Assembly (NCBI RefSeq): GCF_017355855.1 | Contig: NZ_JAFEWD010000012.1 | Location: 1-64,000, forward strand | Source: Pedobacter sp. SYSU D00535 | GTDB taxonomy: Bacteria > Bacteroidota > Bacteroidia > Sphingobacteriales > Sphingobacteriaceae | Reading direction: 5' to 3' | DNA length: 64,000 bases | Shown here: piece after piece, positions 1 through 9,018 of the stretch | Layout: every line of letters starts with the position of its first letter | Numbering within the stretch: the stretch's first letter is position 1 | Translations under genes and position numbers: made by a program | The notes under the pieces: generated by a model | Told to the model about the DNA's origin: nothing | Database searches by the model: none | Seen by the model: only the letters and a program-made list of their open reading frames with translations

Positions 1-51
1 ATAAAAGCCAACCCTTTCCCCTAAATAATATAAAGCTCCACAGATCGTCCT

Positions 52-96
52 AAAAAATGAAACCGCCTCACAATTGACTTGTGAGACGGCCTCTTC
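52..96 (-). terminator. Rho-independent terminator after typA
   Basis: The inverted repeat at 63-90 (left arm ccgcctcacaa, right arm ttgtgagacgg) forms a hairpin with a short loop. Read leftward it is followed after three bases by six T residues (A-run at 52-57). It lies just past the typA stop codon. A T-run also follows on the + strand near 98-103, so it may act in both directions. A close copy lies after the ompA-like gene at 58255-58294. Confidence 0.75.
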
Positions 97-117
97 CTTT
101 TTTATAATGTAAATCTA

Positions 118-1926
118 TTACTGACTAAACTTCTTCGCGTTGATCTTTCTTTCATTCTCAGTCAGATAGATCTTTCTCAAGCGCATGCTTTGAGGAGTAA
201 CCTCGATATATTCGTCCGCCTGGATGTACTCCATCGCTTCCTCCAGAGAGAATTTGATAGCAGGAGCAATCCGAACGTTATCATCACTTCCGGAAGCACG
301 CATATTTGTTAATTGCTTTCCTTTAACTACGTTGATCACTAAGTCATTGTCGCGGATATGCTCTCCTAAGATCTGCCCTTCGTAAACTTCTTCTCCCGGA
401 TCAACGAAGAAACGACCTCTGTCCTGAAGTTTATCGATAGAATAGGCTGTTGACTGCCCTTTATCCATTGATACCAATACTCCATTCAGTCGGCCGGGGA
501 TCGATCCTTTCCATGGTTCATACGCTTTAAAGCGGTGGGCCATAATTGCTTCTCCAGCTGTAGCGGTAAGCACGTTGTTCCGCAATCCGATAATACCACG
601 AGAAGGGATGTCGAATTCAAGATGTTGTAAATCGCCCTTTGGCTCCATCACCAACAATTCACCTTTCCGTTGTGTTACCAGCTCGATTACTTTACCAGCT
701 ACCTCCCCCGGAACGTCAACGATCAACGTCTCCACCGGCTCGCATTTAACCCCGTCGATCTCTTTAACAATTACCTGAGGTTGTCCTACCTGCAATTCGT
801 AGCCTTCGCGACGCATTGTCTCGATCAAAACTGACAAGTGAAGAATACCTCTTCCATAAACAAGGTACGCATCAGGAGACTCGGTTTCGATAACCTTTAA
901 AGCAAGGTTCTTTTCCATCTCCTTATATAAACGCTCACGTAAGCGCTGGGAAGTCACAAATTTTCCTTCTTTCCCAAAAAACGGCGAGTTATTGATGGTG
1001 AACAACATGTTCATTGTTGGCTCATCAATTTTAATCACCTCTAGTTGCTCCGGATTTTCAAAGTCTGCAATCGTATCGCCAATATCAAAACCTTCAATAC
1101 CTACTACTGCGCAAATATCTCCTGACCGTACTTCCTGAACCTTGATCTTGCCAAGTCCTTCGAAGGTATAAAGCTCCTTGATCCGGCTCTTCTGAATTTT
1201 TCCATCTCTTTTCACAAGAGATACTGGCATATTTTCCTTGATTGTTCCACGGGCAACACGACCGACAGCAATACGACCAACGAAGGAAGAATAATCAAGT
1301 GAGGTAATTTGCATTTGAAGAGTACCCTCACTAATTGGAGCTGGAGGTATATTTTCCAAAATTGCGTCCATTAGTGGGAAGATATCTTGAGTTGGCGTTT
1401 TCCAATCAGTACTCATCCACCCTTGCTTGGATGAACCATAAATTACCGGAAAATCCAACTGCTCTTCGGTAGCATCCAAGTTAAAGAATAACTCAAAGAT
1501 CTGCTCATAAACCTCTTCCGGGCGACAGTTCTCTTTGTCTACCTTATTAACAACCACAATAGGTTTAAGTCCTAAAGAAAGCGCCTTTTGTGTTACGAAA
1601 CGCGTTTGAGGCATCGCTCCCTCAAACGCATCACACAGAAGCAATACACCATCGGCCATTTTCAGAACCCGCTCTACTTCACCTCCAAAGTCGGCGTGAC
1701 CAGGTGTGTCAATGATGTTGATTTTTACATCTTTATATCGAACTGAAACGTTTTTAGATACGATGGTGATTCCGCGTTCACGCTCCAGGTCATTATTATC
1801 AAGGATAAGCTCGCCAGTTTCCTGATTATCGCGGAAGATAGCGCAGCTGTGTAAGATTTTGTCAACCAGCGTAGTTTTGCCGTGGTCAACGTGTGCAATG
1901 ATTGCAATATTTCTGATATTCTGCAT
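118..1926 (-). CDS. typA: Ribosome-associated GTPase TypA/BipA
   Basis: Translational GTPase of the EF-G/LepA class that binds the 70S ribosome and supports 50S assembly and stress or cold adaptation. Residues 11-18 are the P-loop AHVDHGKT, DTPGH is at 73-77 and NKVD at 127-130, so the G1, G3 and G4 motifs are intact. A beta-barrel domain 2, an EF-G-like domain and the BipA-specific C-terminal part follow. At 602 residues it has the normal family length. The start is supported by a consensus -7 box (TACCTTTG) about 26 bases upstream. It appears to be a single-gene transcript, with a terminator just past the stop and a divergent small gene upstream. Confidence 0.97.
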   Translation of the reverse strand: MQNIRNIAIIAHVDHGKTTLVDKILHSCAIFRDNQETGELILDNNDLERERGITIVSKNVSVRYKDVKINIIDTPGHADFGGEVERVLKMADGVLLLCDAFEGAMPQTRFVTQKALSLGLKPIVVVNKVDKENCRPEEVYEQIFELFFNLDATEEQLDFPVIYGSSKQGWMSTDWKTPTQDIFPLMDAILENIPPAPISEGTLQMQITSLDYSSFVGRIAVGRVARGTIKENMPVSLVKRDGKIQKSRIKELYTFEGLGKIKVQEVRSGDICAVVGIEGFDIGDTIADFENPEQLEVIKIDEPTMNMLFTINNSPFFGKEGKFVTSQRLRERLYKEMEKNLALKVIETESPDAYLVYGRGILHLSVLIETMRREGYELQVGQPQVIVKEIDGVKCEPVETLIVDVPGEVAGKVIELVTQRKGELLVMEPKGDLQHLEFDIPSRGIIGLRNNVLTATAGEAIMAHRFKAYEPWKGSIPGRLNGVLVSMDKGQSTAYSIDKLQDRGRFFVDPGEEVYEGQILGEHIRDNDLVINVVKGKQLTNMRASGSDDNVRIAPAIKFSLEEAMEYIQADEYIEVTPQSMRLRKIYLTENERKINAKKFSQ

Positions 1927-1951
1927 GAAAAATGCGTATAAAAAATTTTGG

Positions 1952-1959
1952 CAAAGGTA
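1952..1959 (-). promoter_or_regulatory. -7 promoter box of typA
   Basis: Read leftward this is TACCTTTG, an exact match to the Bacteroidota sigma-ABfr -7 consensus TAnnTTTG. It would give a leader of roughly 20 bases before the typA ATG. No convincing -33 TTG is seen. Confidence 0.6.
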
Positions 1960-2031
1960 AGGTTTTATATCGGTTTTTCCGTGCTTTTATAAAGCTTGAA
2001 ATTAAATGACACTCAGGGACTAACAGAGGCT

Positions 2032-2039
2032 TACTTTTG
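2032..2039 (+). promoter_or_regulatory. -7 promoter box of the FeoB-associated gene
   Basis: TACTTTTG matches TAnnTTTG exactly and ends only 4 bases before the ATG at 2044. If used, the mRNA would be leaderless or nearly so. No clear -33 element is visible. Confidence 0.45.
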
Positions 2040-2043
2040 TAAT

Positions 2044-2202
2044 ATGGGAGCACAGGAAATGATAGTAGCGATTTTATTTTTGGTCGCATTATTTTTTGTA
2101 GGAAGAATGATCTATAGGAATCTACAAGTAAAGAAAACTTGCGGCCAGAATTGTAAATGTGGCATCGACTTTTCCGCTATAGATGTTCCGGAAAGAAAAT
2201 AA
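2044..2202 (+). CDS. FeoB-associated Cys-rich membrane protein
   Basis: A 52-residue protein with one N-terminal membrane segment (about residues 5-24), a short basic stretch and a cysteine cluster C33-x3-C37-x-C39. This matches the layout of the small FeoB-associated Cys-rich membrane proteins, which usually sit beside the ferrous iron permease FeoB. No feo gene is adjacent here. An in-frame ATG at 1996 would add 16 residues, but it precedes the -7 box at 2032-2039, so the ATG at 2044 is preferred. Its stop codon directly abuts the ispF stop codon on the other strand. Family assignment rests on layout only; the exact role is unknown. Confidence 0.75.
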   Translation: MGAQEMIVAILFLVALFFVGRMIYRNLQVKKTCGQNCKCGIDFSAIDVPERK

Positions 2203-2679
2203 CTATTTTTCGATCAGACAAACTGCATAGGCAACCACCCCCTCCTCGCGCCCGATAAAGCCCATCGTTTCGTTGGTAGTGGCTTTAATCGATATGTCGT
2301 CTTCGTCTAATCCAATTGCTGCGGCAATGTTTTTTTTCATGGCTGGAACATGGGGGTTAATTTTAGGTGCTTCAAGGCAGATCATGGCGTCAATATTGCC
2401 AAGACGCCATCCTTTTTCAGAAATTAACCTTACACACTCTTTTAACAATACCAAACTGCTAATACCCTTCCATCTGTCATCTTTATTCGAAAAATGATAT
2501 CCGATATCTCTCAAGTTAGCAGCTCCGAGAATGGCATCACAAATGGCATGCACCAGCACGTCGGCATCAGAATGCCCAAAAGCGCCTTTATCATGTTCCA
2601 ATGTAACACCTCCCATCACAAACGGATGTCTCTCTTTTAACTGGTGGACATCAAAACCAAAGCCGACCCTGATTTTCAT
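2203..2679 (-). CDS. ispF: 2-C-methyl-D-erythritol 2,4-cyclodiphosphate synthase
   Basis: Fifth enzyme of the non-mevalonate (MEP) isoprenoid pathway. It converts the CDP-methylerythritol 2-phosphate intermediate to the cyclic diphosphate with release of CMP, in the cytoplasm. D10-x-H12 and H44 match the zinc ligands, GHSDAD at 35-40 and TTNE at 134-137 are conserved active-site segments, and FIGREEG lies at 141-147. At 158 residues it is full length. The ATG begins directly after the porV stop codon, which suggests translational coupling to porV despite the unrelated function. No other MEP-pathway gene is in the window. Confidence 0.96.
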   Translation of the reverse strand: MKIRVGFGFDVHQLKERHPFVMGGVTLEHDKGAFGHSDADVLVHAICDAILGAANLRDIGYHFSNKDDRWKGISSLVLLKECVRLISEKGWRLGNIDAMICLEAPKINPHVPAMKKNIAAAIGLDEDDISIKATTNETMGFIGREEGVVAYAVCLIEK

Positions 2680-3858
2680 CTATTGGAAACTAAAAAGTAA
2701 AGAAAAGCGAAGCGTATTGGCCATCGGGCTTTTTTGCTGGTTGGCAAGAATGTAGGAAAAATCGAGATTGAAGATATTGTATTTCACACCTGCACCTAAA
2801 GTCAGATACTGCCGGTTACCTTTTGCAGGATTTTCGTAAAGATATCCGGCTCTAAGAGCAAATTGGCGATTGTACCAGTATTCACTACCTACAGAGTAAC
2901 TAATCTCCTGCAACTCCTCGGAAAAACCTCCCGGGGCATCAGAAAAAGAACCGAAGATTCCGGCAGGAACCGAACGATCATCATCCTTCCCACTGATTAC
3001 TTTTCCATTCTCATCACGCACCGGCGGAGTGGGAACCAATAGCTTGTTGATGTCAATGGTGAAGGTAAACTCACTCAAATCATCATAAAGAGTGGCTGCG
3101 GAACCAAGTTTCAGGTTCGTAGGTAAAGGAATCCGAGCTCCTTCATTACTCGTATAACGAATCCGGTTCCCAATGTTAGAAATGTTTAGTCCTACGGCAA
3201 TTCGTGCGTCACTCCCTAAAAGGAAGGTCTCATTTTGAAAATAAGCGGACGCGTCTGCTGCAATGGCCGTGGCTGGACGGATTTCTGCTCCGCTACTTAA
3301 AACATAACCGCCCGCAAGGTTTGAACGAATGAATCTAATAGCAGTCCCAAGGGACAAGTTTCCGAATAGACGAGCGTACGTTGCATCAATGGCAAATTCA
3401 TTTGGATTATAGGGTGTAACTGCATCGTTCTCACCTTGGGTAAATTCAATATCCCCTAGAGAAAAATAGCGAAGGGACCCTCCAATCACATTCCTGTCAT
3501 CGAGTTTGTAAAAGCCGGAAAGGTAGGCAAGATTAATGTCTGGCACCAGCCGTTGCAGCCAAGGACTATACGACAATGATAAACCGGCTGTATCTTGTAT
3601 AAAAGCCAACTTAGCAGGATTCCAGTGTGTAGAATTAGCGTCTGGAGTAGTTGCTACGCCTGCATCTCCCATAGCTCCAGCTCGGGAATCCGGTGCGATC
3701 AACAGAAAAGGGACTCCTGCATTAATTAGATTAGTCCCCTGTCTCCCGTCTCTGGTCACCTCTTCTCCACTTCCACTTTGCGCAGCTGCAGTGGATACAG
3801 ATAATAAGGCAAGTAAACAAGCTATAAGTTGAACGCCTGTCCTCCTGTAAACTCTCAT
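2680..3858 (-). CDS. porV: Type IX secretion outer membrane protein PorV (LptO)
   Basis: FadL-like outer-membrane beta-barrel of the type IX secretion system. In characterised species it shuttles CTD-bearing cargo from the translocon SprA to the attachment complex containing PorU. Residues 1-26 are a signal peptide ending in AAAQ. The family hallmark follows: an NAGVPFLLIAPDSRAGAMGD segment at about residues 46-65 and SxHWNPAK near 75-83. The rest has alternating barrel strands and a C-terminal F-Q end. At 392 residues the length is normal. It is divergent from gldJ with 193 bases between them. In several Bacteroidota the sortase gene porU lies between these two, but here it does not. ispF follows directly. 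Confidence 0.93.
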   Translation of the reverse strand: MRVYRRTGVQLIACLLALLSVSTAAAQSGSGEEVTRDGRQGTNLINAGVPFLLIAPDSRAGAMGDAGVATTPDANSTHWNPAKLAFIQDTAGLSLSYSPWLQRLVPDINLAYLSGFYKLDDRNVIGGSLRYFSLGDIEFTQGENDAVTPYNPNEFAIDATYARLFGNLSLGTAIRFIRSNLAGGYVLSSGAEIRPATAIAADASAYFQNETFLLGSDARIAVGLNISNIGNRIRYTSNEGARIPLPTNLKLGSAATLYDDLSEFTFTIDINKLLVPTPPVRDENGKVISGKDDDRSVPAGIFGSFSDAPGGFSEELQEISYSVGSEYWYNRQFALRAGYLYENPAKGNRQYLTLGAGVKYNIFNLDFSYILANQQKSPMANTLRFSLLFSFQ

Positions 3859-4051
3859 GGTTTAAAAGTATTAAAAAAATATCTCAATATAGAAATTGAC
3901 TTCTATAGCTACTGGTTATATTGGGTTTACTTGTGCTGTAACCCGCTCCGCTAAAATTACGTAGTAAGGCCATCTATTTATAATTATAATGGAAATAAAT
4001 ATTGTTTGCCGTATTTGTTTTTGGCTATATTTAGTTAATTAATGCTCATTA

Positions 4052-5683
4052 ATGAATAAAATGAAAAGATTATTACTTTTTACAACAGGGTTGCTTGCGC
4101 TGGGGATTTTGGGGACTGCTTGTAAAAGCAAAAGTGGCGGAACATCATCCAAAACTGGGTGGTCGTATAACGACAAGTACAACGGAGGATTTCAGGTAGC
4201 CAAAAAAGTGAAGCCAGGACCTGGCCCTGGATTGATTGCAATTGAAGGTGGAACTTTTGTGATGGGAGGAAGTTTAGACCAGGATTTAGCTTATGAATAT
4301 GACAACCTAAGAAGAAGGGTTACTGTAGCTTCCTTCTATATGGACGAAACAGAAGTCTCGAACGTGGACTGGTTGGAATATCTTTATTGGATAAACCGTA
4401 ACTTCCCTGAAGACAGAGAATATTATTACAATGCCATTCCTGACACCCTGGTATGGCGTCGTCCCTTATCTTATAACGACCCATTCGTAAATAATTACCT
4501 TCGCCACCCTGCTTATCAGGATTATCCGGTAGTAGGAGTAAGCTGGGAACAGGCGAACGCCTATGCTGAGTGGCGTACCGACCGGGTTAATGAGCAAATC
4601 CTTCGTTCAAAAGGGATTTTGATGGACTACAAAACTCTTGCCGGTGGAGGCAAAGGCAGCAGAGGAAAATCTGCTGGTCCGGCTACAGCTTCAACTTCAG
4701 GCCCCTTCAACACCGATATTTATCTGAATGGACAGTACCGCGGTGAAGGTGTTGACGGTAAAAGGATGCTGAAAGATCTTAATCCATCTGCACAAGCAGC
4801 AACAGGTAAAGATGCTCCAAAAGGAGGGGCCAGAAGACCTGCACGACTTGAAGATGGTATTCTTAAGGATGCCTATCGTTTGCCAACGGAAGCTGAGTGG
4901 GAATACGCCGCTCTTGCTTTAGCAGGAAATACAGAGTTTGAAAATATTGAGGATGGTAAGATCTATCCATGGAACGGTTTAGGAGTTCGTTCAGCAAAGA
5001 AAAGCACTCGCGGTTTGATTATGGCGAACTTTAAACGTGGAGAAGGTGACAATATGGGTACAGGTGGATACCTGAACGATAAAGCGGATATCACCGCACC
5101 TGTAAAAGCTTATCTACCTAACGACTTCGGTCTTTACAATATGGCTGGAAACGTTAATGAGTGGGTTGCCGACACCTATAGAAAGCTATCTTTTGAAGAT
5201 TTCGAAGACTTTAACCCTTTCCGTGGTAACCAGTTTGTAAACAAAAGACTAGAAGACAAAGCAAAAGGAAAATATGCGAAGGACAAATACGGCCGTCCTA
5301 TCAAGGATCCTGCTCCTGCACGTAAAAAACAAACATGGGCAGAGTTAAATGGAGGTGCTTCTGCCGATTCTAGCGATGCCTCTTCTATCGCCGGCAAGGC
5401 CTACAACCCTGACTTCCGTGGTCATAAAGATACAGTGAACGAGAATCTTTACGGGGTAGCTACTCTAGTAAATGACCGCTCGAAAGTATATAAGGGAGGT
5501 TCCTGGAACGACAGAGCTTACTGGCTAAATCCAGCTACAAGAAGACACCTTCAGCAAGACGAAACCAGCGCAGAAATTGGATTCAGATGTGCAATGAACA
5601 TGGTTGGTACTGCTGAGATCTCTTCTAAAGGAAAACCAAAGTTCACTCAACCAAGATCAAAGGCCCCTACAAGAGCGAGATAA
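4052..5683 (+). CDS. gldJ: Gliding motility/T9SS lipoprotein GldJ
   Basis: Lipoprotein with a formylglycine-generating-enzyme-like (SUMF1) fold, part of the gliding and type IX secretion machinery and needed in Flavobacterium to stabilise other Gld proteins. Residues 1-24 form a lipoprotein signal with lipobox LGTAC, acylated Cys24. The SUMF1 domain covers about 60-530 and contains the GldJ-type segments FYMDETEVSN, PDTLVWRRPL, NNYLRHPAYQDYPVVGVSW and NEWVADTYR. Low-complexity inserts (about 200-215 and 420-460) and a basic tail are present. The 543-residue length fits GldJ. GldK shares the fold, but the PDTLVWR and RHPAYxxYPVVGV segments favour GldJ. Start: ATG 4052 or, nine bases later, ATG 4061. 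Confidence 0.9.
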   Translation: MNKMKRLLLFTTGLLALGILGTACKSKSGGTSSKTGWSYNDKYNGGFQVAKKVKPGPGPGLIAIEGGTFVMGGSLDQDLAYEYDNLRRRVTVASFYMDETEVSNVDWLEYLYWINRNFPEDREYYYNAIPDTLVWRRPLSYNDPFVNNYLRHPAYQDYPVVGVSWEQANAYAEWRTDRVNEQILRSKGILMDYKTLAGGGKGSRGKSAGPATASTSGPFNTDIYLNGQYRGEGVDGKRMLKDLNPSAQAATGKDAPKGGARRPARLEDGILKDAYRLPTEAEWEYAALALAGNTEFENIEDGKIYPWNGLGVRSAKKSTRGLIMANFKRGEGDNMGTGGYLNDKADITAPVKAYLPNDFGLYNMAGNVNEWVADTYRKLSFEDFEDFNPFRGNQFVNKRLEDKAKGKYAKDKYGRPIKDPAPARKKQTWAELNGGASADSSDASSIAGKAYNPDFRGHKDTVNENLYGVATLVNDRSKVYKGGSWNDRAYWLNPATRRHLQQDETSAEIGFRCAMNMVGTAEISSKGKPKFTQPRSKAPTRAR

Positions 5684-5700
5684 TCTTGGAAGTATATAAA

Positions 5701-5747
5701 GCAAGAAAGCTCCGACAGTCAAACTGCCGGAGCTTTCTTGCTTTATA
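5701..5747. terminator. Terminator between gldJ and the DUF4159 gene, probably bidirectional
   Basis: Perfect 14-base arms at 5701-5714 and 5728-5741 (gcaagaaagctccg and its complement), with an inner CAG/CTG stem. TTTATA follows on the + strand and TTTATATA on the - strand. It lies between two convergent genes. Confidence 0.85.
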
Positions 5748-5765
5748 AGCTATGCTGCTTTATTA

Positions 5766-6422
5766 TTACTGCGTTAAAGCGTACTGGATCAGATTTGCTC
5801 CCATTCTTAGTGCCTTCAGCCTTGTTTCTTCAGTGTCCCCAGCATAAGTTCCCGGATCTTCCCAACCGTTTCCCAAATCGGATTCATAAGTATAATAGCA
5901 AACAACCCTTCCCTTATAAACGAGTGCAAGGCCCTGGGGTCTCTTTCCATCATGTTCATGGATTTTAGGCAAGCCCTGTGGAAAAGAAAATTTTTGCTTA
6001 TAGATGGGATGATTGGCGGGAAGCTCTAGAAAGTTTAACTCCGGAAAAACCTTCTTCATTTGCGGTCGGATGAACTTGTCCAGACCGTAGTTGTCATCGA
6101 TATGCAGAAATCCTCCACCTACGAGGTATGTTCGCAAATTCTGCGCTTCCTCCTTCGAGAACTCAACATTACCGTGACCTGTCATGTAAACGAATGGATA
6201 ATTAAATATCTCGGGGCTACTCGCTTCAACAATTGCTTCTTCCACATCGAAGTTGGTACCCAGGTTCTTATTACTAAACTTAATAAGATTGGAAAGTGCC
6301 GTACGATTTGCATACCAGTCGCCTCCCCCATTGTATTTCAACTTTGCTAATTTGTAACTTGGCGGAATAAAGGAAGCGGAAAGAATAACAAGCAGCGAGA
6401 CAAAGAAAAACTGTGGCTTCAT
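5766..6422 (-). CDS. DUF4159 domain-containing secreted protein
   Basis: A 218-residue protein with an N-terminal hydrophobic signal or anchor (about 1-20), so it is predicted exported or membrane-anchored. The rest resembles DUF4159, a glutamine-amidotransferase-like fold. Typical segments are KYNGGGDWYANRTAL near 30, FVYMTGHGNVEFS near 78 and YLVGGGFLHIDDNYG near 100. The biochemical function of the family is unknown. The start codon overlaps the rsmE stop codon by four bases (ATGA), so the two are likely translated together as the last genes of the leftward cluster that includes dedA and ppa. Confidence 0.85.
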   Translation of the reverse strand: MKPQFFFVSLLVILSASFIPPSYKLAKLKYNGGGDWYANRTALSNLIKFSNKNLGTNFDVEEAIVEASSPEIFNYPFVYMTGHGNVEFSKEEAQNLRTYLVGGGFLHIDDNYGLDKFIRPQMKKVFPELNFLELPANHPIYKQKFSFPQGLPKIHEHDGKRPQGLALVYKGRVVCYYTYESDLGNGWEDPGTYAGDTEETRLKALRMGANLIQYALTQ

Positions 6423-7126
6423 CTGTTTAAATAGTTTATCTCAAAACAAGCTTCCAGAGCTGCAGTTTCAGTCCTCAACCTGCTCGATCCTAAGGTGATG
6501 GGAAGAAAGCCATTTTCTTGCGCTAATTGAAGCTCTTCTCTCGTAAAATCACCCTCCGGCCCGATCAGTATCAGGTACCTCCTACCCAGCTCGGTCTTCT
6601 CTTTTAACGGAAACTTTTCACCTTCCATGCAATGTGCAACAAATTTTTGATCCGCAGAGCTTATTGTTTCAGAGATGAAATTCCTAAACCGTCGGGGCTC
6701 ATTTAAAATAGGGTGATAAGCCTTCAGCGATTGCTTGACGGCTGATGTGATAATTCTATTGAGTCGTTCTGTTTTAACTTCTCTTCTCTCAGATCGATCG
6801 CAAATGATCGGACTAACTTCGTCAATTCCTATTTCGGTAGCCTTCTCCAGGAACCACTCCAGCCTTTCTATATTCTTGGTGGGAGCAACGGCTATATGGA
6901 GGTAATAATTTCTCTTCCCGTAGTCGGTCTGTTTTTCTAAAACCTGAAGTATGGTTTTCTTGGCATTTGCGGATGTGATTTTAGCTTTATAAAATCCGCC
7001 CTTACCATCAACAAGGAAAACCTCATCATCCGTATCCAGCCTTAATACTTTAATACAGTGGCGGCTTTCCTCTTCATTCAGCTGATAATTATCCCCGGCA
7101 ATATCGGGAGTATAAAATAAAATCAT
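6419..7126 (-). CDS. rsmE: 16S rRNA (uracil-1498-N3)-methyltransferase RsmE
   Basis: SAM-dependent SPOUT-class methyltransferase that modifies U1498 of 16S rRNA in the assembled 30S subunit. The N-terminal PUA-like domain (about 1-70) contains SRHCIKVLRL. The C-terminal trefoil-knot SAM site is seen as LIGPEGDFT at 187-195 and LGSSRLRTETA at 212-222. At 235 residues it is full length. It starts 12 bases after the upstream CNNM/CBS gene and overlaps the DUF4159 gene by four bases, so it is inside an operon. Confidence 0.95.
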   Translation of the reverse strand: MILFYTPDIAGDNYQLNEEESRHCIKVLRLDTDDEVFLVDGKGGFYKAKITSANAKKTILQVLEKQTDYGKRNYYLHIAVAPTKNIERLEWFLEKATEIGIDEVSPIICDRSERREVKTERLNRIITSAVKQSLKAYHPILNEPRRFRNFISETISSADQKFVAHCMEGEKFPLKEKTELGRRYLILIGPEGDFTREELQLAQENGFLPITLGSSRLRTETAALEACFEINYLNR

Positions 7127-7138
7127 TCACCTTCTGGT

Positions 7139-8464
7139 TTAATGAAGGTCTACTGCGTCCTCCTGGTTAATTACAAGATCTAGTTTTACCGATTCAATGT
7201 TTTGCTCCGTTTTTTTAAGAACAGTGAACGTATAACCATAAAAATCCTTCCTCTCGCCCACTTCGGGAATCTTTCCAAAAAGATCGCTCACTAAACCTCC
7301 AACAGTATCGTAGTCGCCATCCTCTGGAAGATCATGAGGTAGATATTCGTTTACATCGTAGATTGTTGCAGCTGCATTCACAATAAATTCGTTGTCCGAA
7401 ATCTTCTCCACTATTGGCTTTTCTTCATCAAACTCATCCTGAATCTCCCCTACCAGTTCTTCCACAATGTCTTCCAGCGTCACCATCCCAGCTGTCCCCC
7501 CGAACTCATCCAACACAATGGCTATCTGAATCCGGCGTTGCTGAAACTCGCCTAACAAGTCGTTGATCTTCTTAGTCTCCGGAATGAAATAAGGCTTTCT
7601 GATCAGATCCTTCATGATCAGCTCTCTCTTGGTAGCTATTACCGGTAAAATATCTTTTGCGTGGATAATCCCTACAATTTTATCAATAGTATCATCGTAT
7701 ACCGGAATGCGGGAGTAACCTTCCTTTATGATTGTTTCGAGAATTTCCTCCGAACTCGTGTTCAGTTCAATACCTGAAATCTTGGTACGTGGTACCATGA
7801 TATGCTTGACTACCCGCTCGTTGAAATCGAACACATTCTTAATTAGCTCATGCTCATTCAGATTCAACGCGCCCGTTTCTTTCCCCTGTTCCAGCAGGTA
7901 CTGCAATTCCTCGGAGCTGTGGGCCGATTCATGTCCGCTAATTGCTTGAATGCCGAAAAGACGTAGGATAGTGTTTGCTAGCCCGTTCAGCAACCAGATA
8001 AAAGGCCTGAAAACCAGGTAAAAAAAGTGAAGAGGCAATGATACACCCATCGTAACCCCAATGGGCTGTTGAATAGCTATACTTTTAGGGGCTAGCTCTC
8101 CAAATACAATGTGTAAAATAGTTATGATTGAGAATGCTATAATTGGTGAGGCCGTAGATGAAAAAGATTGGACAAACTCAGGCGACGAGCCGAAAGACGT
8201 CAACAGATTGCTCAGGAGATGCTCCATAATATCCTCCCCAACCCAACCTAAACCAAGGGAAGCCAAAGTAATTCCAAGTTGAGTAGCTGCGAGGTACCCA
8301 TCCAGGTGATGGGTAATGTGCTTGGCTATTTTAGCTATCCTGTTGCCAGTCTTCGCTTTGATCTCAATCTGTGAGGCACGGACTTTTACAATAGCAAACT
8401 CTGCTGCTACGAAAAATCCGTTCAGAAAAACCAGAAAAAAAGTAAGGAATATCTGAAACCCCAT
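7139..8464 (-). CDS. CNNM-domain/CBS-pair transporter (hemolysin C/CorC family)
   Basis: Integral membrane protein of the CNNM/CorB family, linked to Mg2+ or other divalent-cation efflux. A DUF21/CNNM membrane domain (about 1-200, with FFVAAEFAIVKVRASQ near 20) is followed by paired CBS domains (about 205-330, with VPRTKI and YSRIPVYD segments) and a C-terminal CorC_HlyC domain (about 345-430, GDYDTVGG). At 441 residues it is typical. The gliding protein GldE has the same architecture, but nothing here separates it from other paralogues, so no symbol is given. It lies 4 bases after ppa and 12 before rsmE. Confidence 0.88.
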   Translation of the reverse strand: MGFQIFLTFFLVFLNGFFVAAEFAIVKVRASQIEIKAKTGNRIAKIAKHITHHLDGYLAATQLGITLASLGLGWVGEDIMEHLLSNLLTSFGSSPEFVQSFSSTASPIIAFSIITILHIVFGELAPKSIAIQQPIGVTMGVSLPLHFFYLVFRPFIWLLNGLANTILRLFGIQAISGHESAHSSEELQYLLEQGKETGALNLNEHELIKNVFDFNERVVKHIMVPRTKISGIELNTSSEEILETIIKEGYSRIPVYDDTIDKIVGIIHAKDILPVIATKRELIMKDLIRKPYFIPETKKINDLLGEFQQRRIQIAIVLDEFGGTAGMVTLEDIVEELVGEIQDEFDEEKPIVEKISDNEFIVNAAATIYDVNEYLPHDLPEDGDYDTVGGLVSDLFGKIPEVGERKDFYGYTFTVLKKTEQNIESVKLDLVINQEDAVDLH

Positions 8465-8468
8465 TTAA

Positions 8469-9014
8469 TTAAACATTAGTAACAAAAGTGTTCTGGTAAA
8501 GCTCGAGGCTTTCGCTGATAACCCTGAAAGCATCTTCTTTTCCCAGTAACTGCTCGATGGTAACGTTTTTATGTTCCAGCGCCTTATAGTCCTGGAAAAA
8601 ACGAACGATCTCTTTGGTTGTGTGTGGCGGGAGGTTTTCCAAATCTTCGATATAATTCACTGACATGTCGTTTTTAGCAACAGCAATGATTTTATCATCC
8701 TGCTCACCATTGTCAACCATGTGCATCACCCCAATTACTTTGGCTTCGATAATTGACATAGGATATACGTCCACTGAACATAGAACAAGAATGTCTAGCG
8801 GGTCCTTATCGTCACAATAGGTTTGAGGAATGAATCCGTAATTAGCTGGGTACATCACAGACGAGAACAAAATCCTGTCAAGCAATAACAGGCCCGAATC
8901 TTTGTCCACCTCGTACTTAGCTTTGGAGCCCTTAGGTATTTCAATTATTGCGTTTACAAACGATGGCAATTGGCTGCCTGGGGATACTTTATGCCACGGG
9001 TGTTCTTTACTCAT
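8469..9014 (-). CDS. ppa: Inorganic pyrophosphatase (family I)
   Basis: Soluble Mg2+-dependent enzyme that hydrolyses pyrophosphate from biosynthetic reactions. The family I signature D-x-D-P-x-D is D69-K-D71-P-L-D74, and [12 protein letters not shown] at 55-66 is a conserved active-site stretch. At 181 residues it is a normal prokaryotic length. A consensus -7 box (TATATTTG) lies just upstream of the ATG, so it can be transcribed independently of dedA. It is 4 bases from the CNNM/CBS gene that follows. Confidence 0.96.
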   Translation of the reverse strand: MSKEHPWHKVSPGSQLPSFVNAIIEIPKGSKAKYEVDKDSGLLLLDRILFSSVMYPANYGFIPQTYCDDKDPLDILVLCSVDVYPMSIIEAKVIGVMHMVDNGEQDDKIIAVAKNDMSVNYIEDLENLPPHTTKEIVRFFQDYKALEHKNVTIEQLLGKEDAFRVISESLELYQNTFVTNV

Positions 9015-9018
9015 GTTC

